Shown: in pieces, positions 5,961 through 7,361 of the stretch
Layout: every line of letters begins with the position of its first letter
How positions within the stretch are numbered: the stretch's first letter is position 1
Source of the DNA: Bordetella parapertussis
Lineage (GTDB): Bacteria > Pseudomonadota > Gammaproteobacteria > Burkholderiales > Burkholderiaceae_C
Direction: 5' to 3'
Assembly (NCBI GenBank): GCA_945871945.1
Contig: CAMBXY010000071.1
Coordinates: 1 to 7,361 of the forward strand
DNA: 7,361 nucleotides
Notes under the pieces: generated by a model
Database searches by the model: none
Told to the model about the DNA's origin: nothing
What the model saw: only the letters and a program-made list of their open reading frames with translations
Translations under genes and position numbers: made by a program

Positions 5961-7361
5961 TTAAAAAGCGCCTTCGGGCATATCGGCGCACGTGCTGTCG
6001 CGGCTGTTGACCACCCCCAGCCAAGCGCCGATTTTGGGCAACTCATAGTGAAAGAAAAACTGGCAGGCGCGTTGCCGCCCTTGATTGGCGTCGCCCACTC
6101 CCTGAGAGGCCAAGGCGACTTGCAGCCACATCCAAGCCATCACCGTATGGCCAAAGGCCTGCATGTAAGGGACTGCATTGGCCAAGGCCAGCGATGGCTG
6201 GTCCCCTGCCCAAGCGGCTTGGGTAGCGTCAGATATCTGCTGCACCGCCAACTTTAAAGCCTGTCCATAAGCGCTGAACTGGGGGCCAGCGGCTTCGGTC
6301 TTGGTGACGGTAGCCAACATATGTTGCGACAAAAGCTTCAAGCCCCGCCCCTTCTCGAGCAGCACTTTGCGCCCCAGCAAGTCCATGGCTTGTATGCCAT
6401 GCGTGCCTTCGTGGATCATGTTCAGGCGCTGGTCACGCCAATACTGCTCGACAGGAAAATCTCGGGTGTAGCCATAGCCGCCGTGAATTTGGATGGCCAA
6501 GCTGTTGCCCTCTAGACACCATTCGCTGGGCCAGCTTTTCACAATCGGGGTGAGTACCTCTAGCAACCATTGGGCCTCTGTGCGTTGCGCCTCGTCGCCG
6601 GTGTGCAACTCATCAACCAAACGGGCGCAGTACAGCCCCAGCGCCAAAGCGCCTTCGCCATAGGCTTTTTGAGCAAGCAGCATGCGTTTGATGTCGGCGT
6701 GCTCAATGAGGCGAACTGGCGGCTGCGACGAGTCTTTGCCGGCTGGCCCCACAGGCCTGCCTTGCGTTCGAGTTTGGGCATAGGCCAACGAAGCGTAGTA
6801 GCCCGCCAAGCCCAGCATGGTGGCAGCGAGTCCCACACCAATGCGCGCCTCGTTCATCATGTGGAACATGCATTGCAGGCCCTTGCCTGCCTCGCCCACC
6901 AAATAGCCCATCGCGCCACTGGAGCCGCGCACCGGGTATTTGCCTTCGCCGAAATTGAGCAAGGTGTTGACCGTGCCGCGCCAGCCCAACTTGTGGTTCA
7001 GTCCGGCCAGCGCCACATCGTTGCGCTCACCGGTGAGCTGGCCTTGGGTATCAACCAGTTTTTTGGGCACGATGAACAAGGAAATGCCTTTGGTGCCCGC
7101 CATGGTTTTGCCGTCTGCCCCTGGAATTTTTGCCAACACCAAATGGACGATGTTCTCGGTCAATTCATGGTCGCCAGTGGAAATCCACATCTTGTTGCCC
7201 TTGAGCCTGAAGCGCGGCCCCAAGGGGTCGCTGGCAAAGTCTGGGCCGTCGGGCGTGGCGCGGGTGGCGACATCCGACAAAGACGAGCCTGCCTGAGGTT
7301 CGCTCAAACACATGGTGCCGGCAAAGCGGCCATTGAACTCATTCAGGGCAAACACTTGTTT
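5961..7361 (-). CDS. Acyl-CoA dehydrogenase, large C-terminal-domain type, 5' partial
   Basis: The frame is open to the right edge, giving 466 visible residues; the GTG at 7355 is internal, not a start. Large members of this family (FadE-like and DmdC-like, near 600 residues) suggest about 130 N-terminal residues are missing. Visible: the FAD/substrate segment CLSEPQAGSS near residues 18-27, the beta domain with WISTGDHE, FHMMNEARIGVG near 166-177, IHGGYGYTRDFPVEQYWRD near 292-310, and MIHEGTHGIQAMDLLGRK near 315-332, whose Glu (about 318) matches the catalytic base of the Y/H-EGT motif. A further domain of about 130 residues follows, as in proteins with the acyl-CoA dehydrogenase C-terminal domain. 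These flavoenzymes introduce a C2-C3 double bond into an acyl-CoA and pass electrons to electron-transfer flavoprotein. It is the first visible gene of the operon. Chain-length or substrate specificity (fatty, methylthio or other acyl) cannot be read from the sequence. Confidence 0.93.
   Translation of the reverse strand, partial: KQVFALNEFNGRFAGTMCLSEPQAGSSLSDVATRATPDGPDFASDPLGPRFRLKGNKMWISTGDHELTENIVHLVLAKIPGADGKTMAGTKGISLFIVPKKLVDTQGQLTGERNDVALAGLNHKLGWRGTVNTLLNFGEGKYPVRGSSGAMGYLVGEAGKGLQCMFHMMNEARIGVGLAATMLGLAGYYASLAYAQTRTQGRPVGPAGKDSSQPPVRLIEHADIKRMLLAQKAYGEGALALGLYCARLVDELHTGDEAQRTEAQWLLEVLTPIVKSWPSEWCLEGNSLAIQIHGGYGYTRDFPVEQYWRDQRLNMIHEGTHGIQAMDLLGRKVLLEKGRGLKLLSQHMLATVTKTEAAGPQFSAYGQALKLAVQQISDATQAAWAGDQPSLALANAVPYMQAFGHTVMAWMWLQVALASQGVGDANQGRQRACQFFFHYELPKIGAWLGVVNSRDSTCADMPEGAF

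Noticed and set aside
5935..6024. Extended N-terminus (30 residues) for the SDR at 5143-5934
   Set aside because: It would overlap the acyl-CoA dehydrogenase end by 64 bases, is Arg-rich, and places the TGGSRGLG motif about 50 residues in, unlike normal SDRs.
7353..7355. GTG as the start of the acyl-CoA dehydrogenase
   Set aside because: The frame is open to the window edge and the family needs about 130 more N-terminal residues, so this GTG encodes an internal valine.

Overview
The window is a single run of seven genes, all on the minus strand, so transcription runs from position 7361 down to 1. Both end genes are cut by the window edge. Gene style (about 60% G+C in hand-counted samples of the enzyme genes), very tight packing and the protein sequences suggest a betaproteobacterium, most likely a Comamonadaceae-type member of the Burkholderiales. 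That placement rests on recalled family resemblance, not on a search.

Region 1 (7361 to 2259) is a compact catabolic or detoxification operon of five genes. In transcription order they are a large acyl-CoA dehydrogenase (5' end missing), a short-chain dehydrogenase/reductase (SDR) with NADP-type features, a medium-chain zinc-free NADP-dependent oxidoreductase of the CurA / leukotriene B4 12-hydroxydehydrogenase / prostaglandin reductase type, a glutathione S-transferase with an extra C-terminal segment, and a second SDR with NAD-type features. Gaps are 26, 15 and 20 bases, and the last two genes share an ATGA overlap. The reactions fit together around acyl-CoA or carbonyl compounds with a C=C double bond next to a carbonyl: one enzyme makes such bonds, one reduces them, two act on alcohol/ketone groups, and a GST can act on the electrophile. 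The substrate cannot be read from the sequence.

Region 2 (2258 to 2218) is a 41-base, very AT-rich gap. It carries a perfect TATAAT box in the minus orientation and an interrupted inverted repeat (ATAATGCAA/TTGCATAAT, 8 of 9 paired) overlapping that box and the expected transcription start. This is the main candidate regulatory site in the window.

Region 3 (2217 to 1) holds a polytopic membrane protein of the Wzy/WaaL/PglL O-oligosaccharyltransferase family, clearly lower in G+C than the enzyme genes. Thirteen bases after it comes the first part of a patatin-like phospholipase/hydrolase gene that runs off the left edge.

No tRNA, rRNA, CRISPR array, insertion sequence, integrase or clear rho-independent terminator was seen. 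No stretch over 300 bases lacks a gene. I found no strong case for a wholly new system; the most useful leads are the five-gene enzyme set, the promoter/dyad gap and the orphan O-oligosaccharyltransferase.
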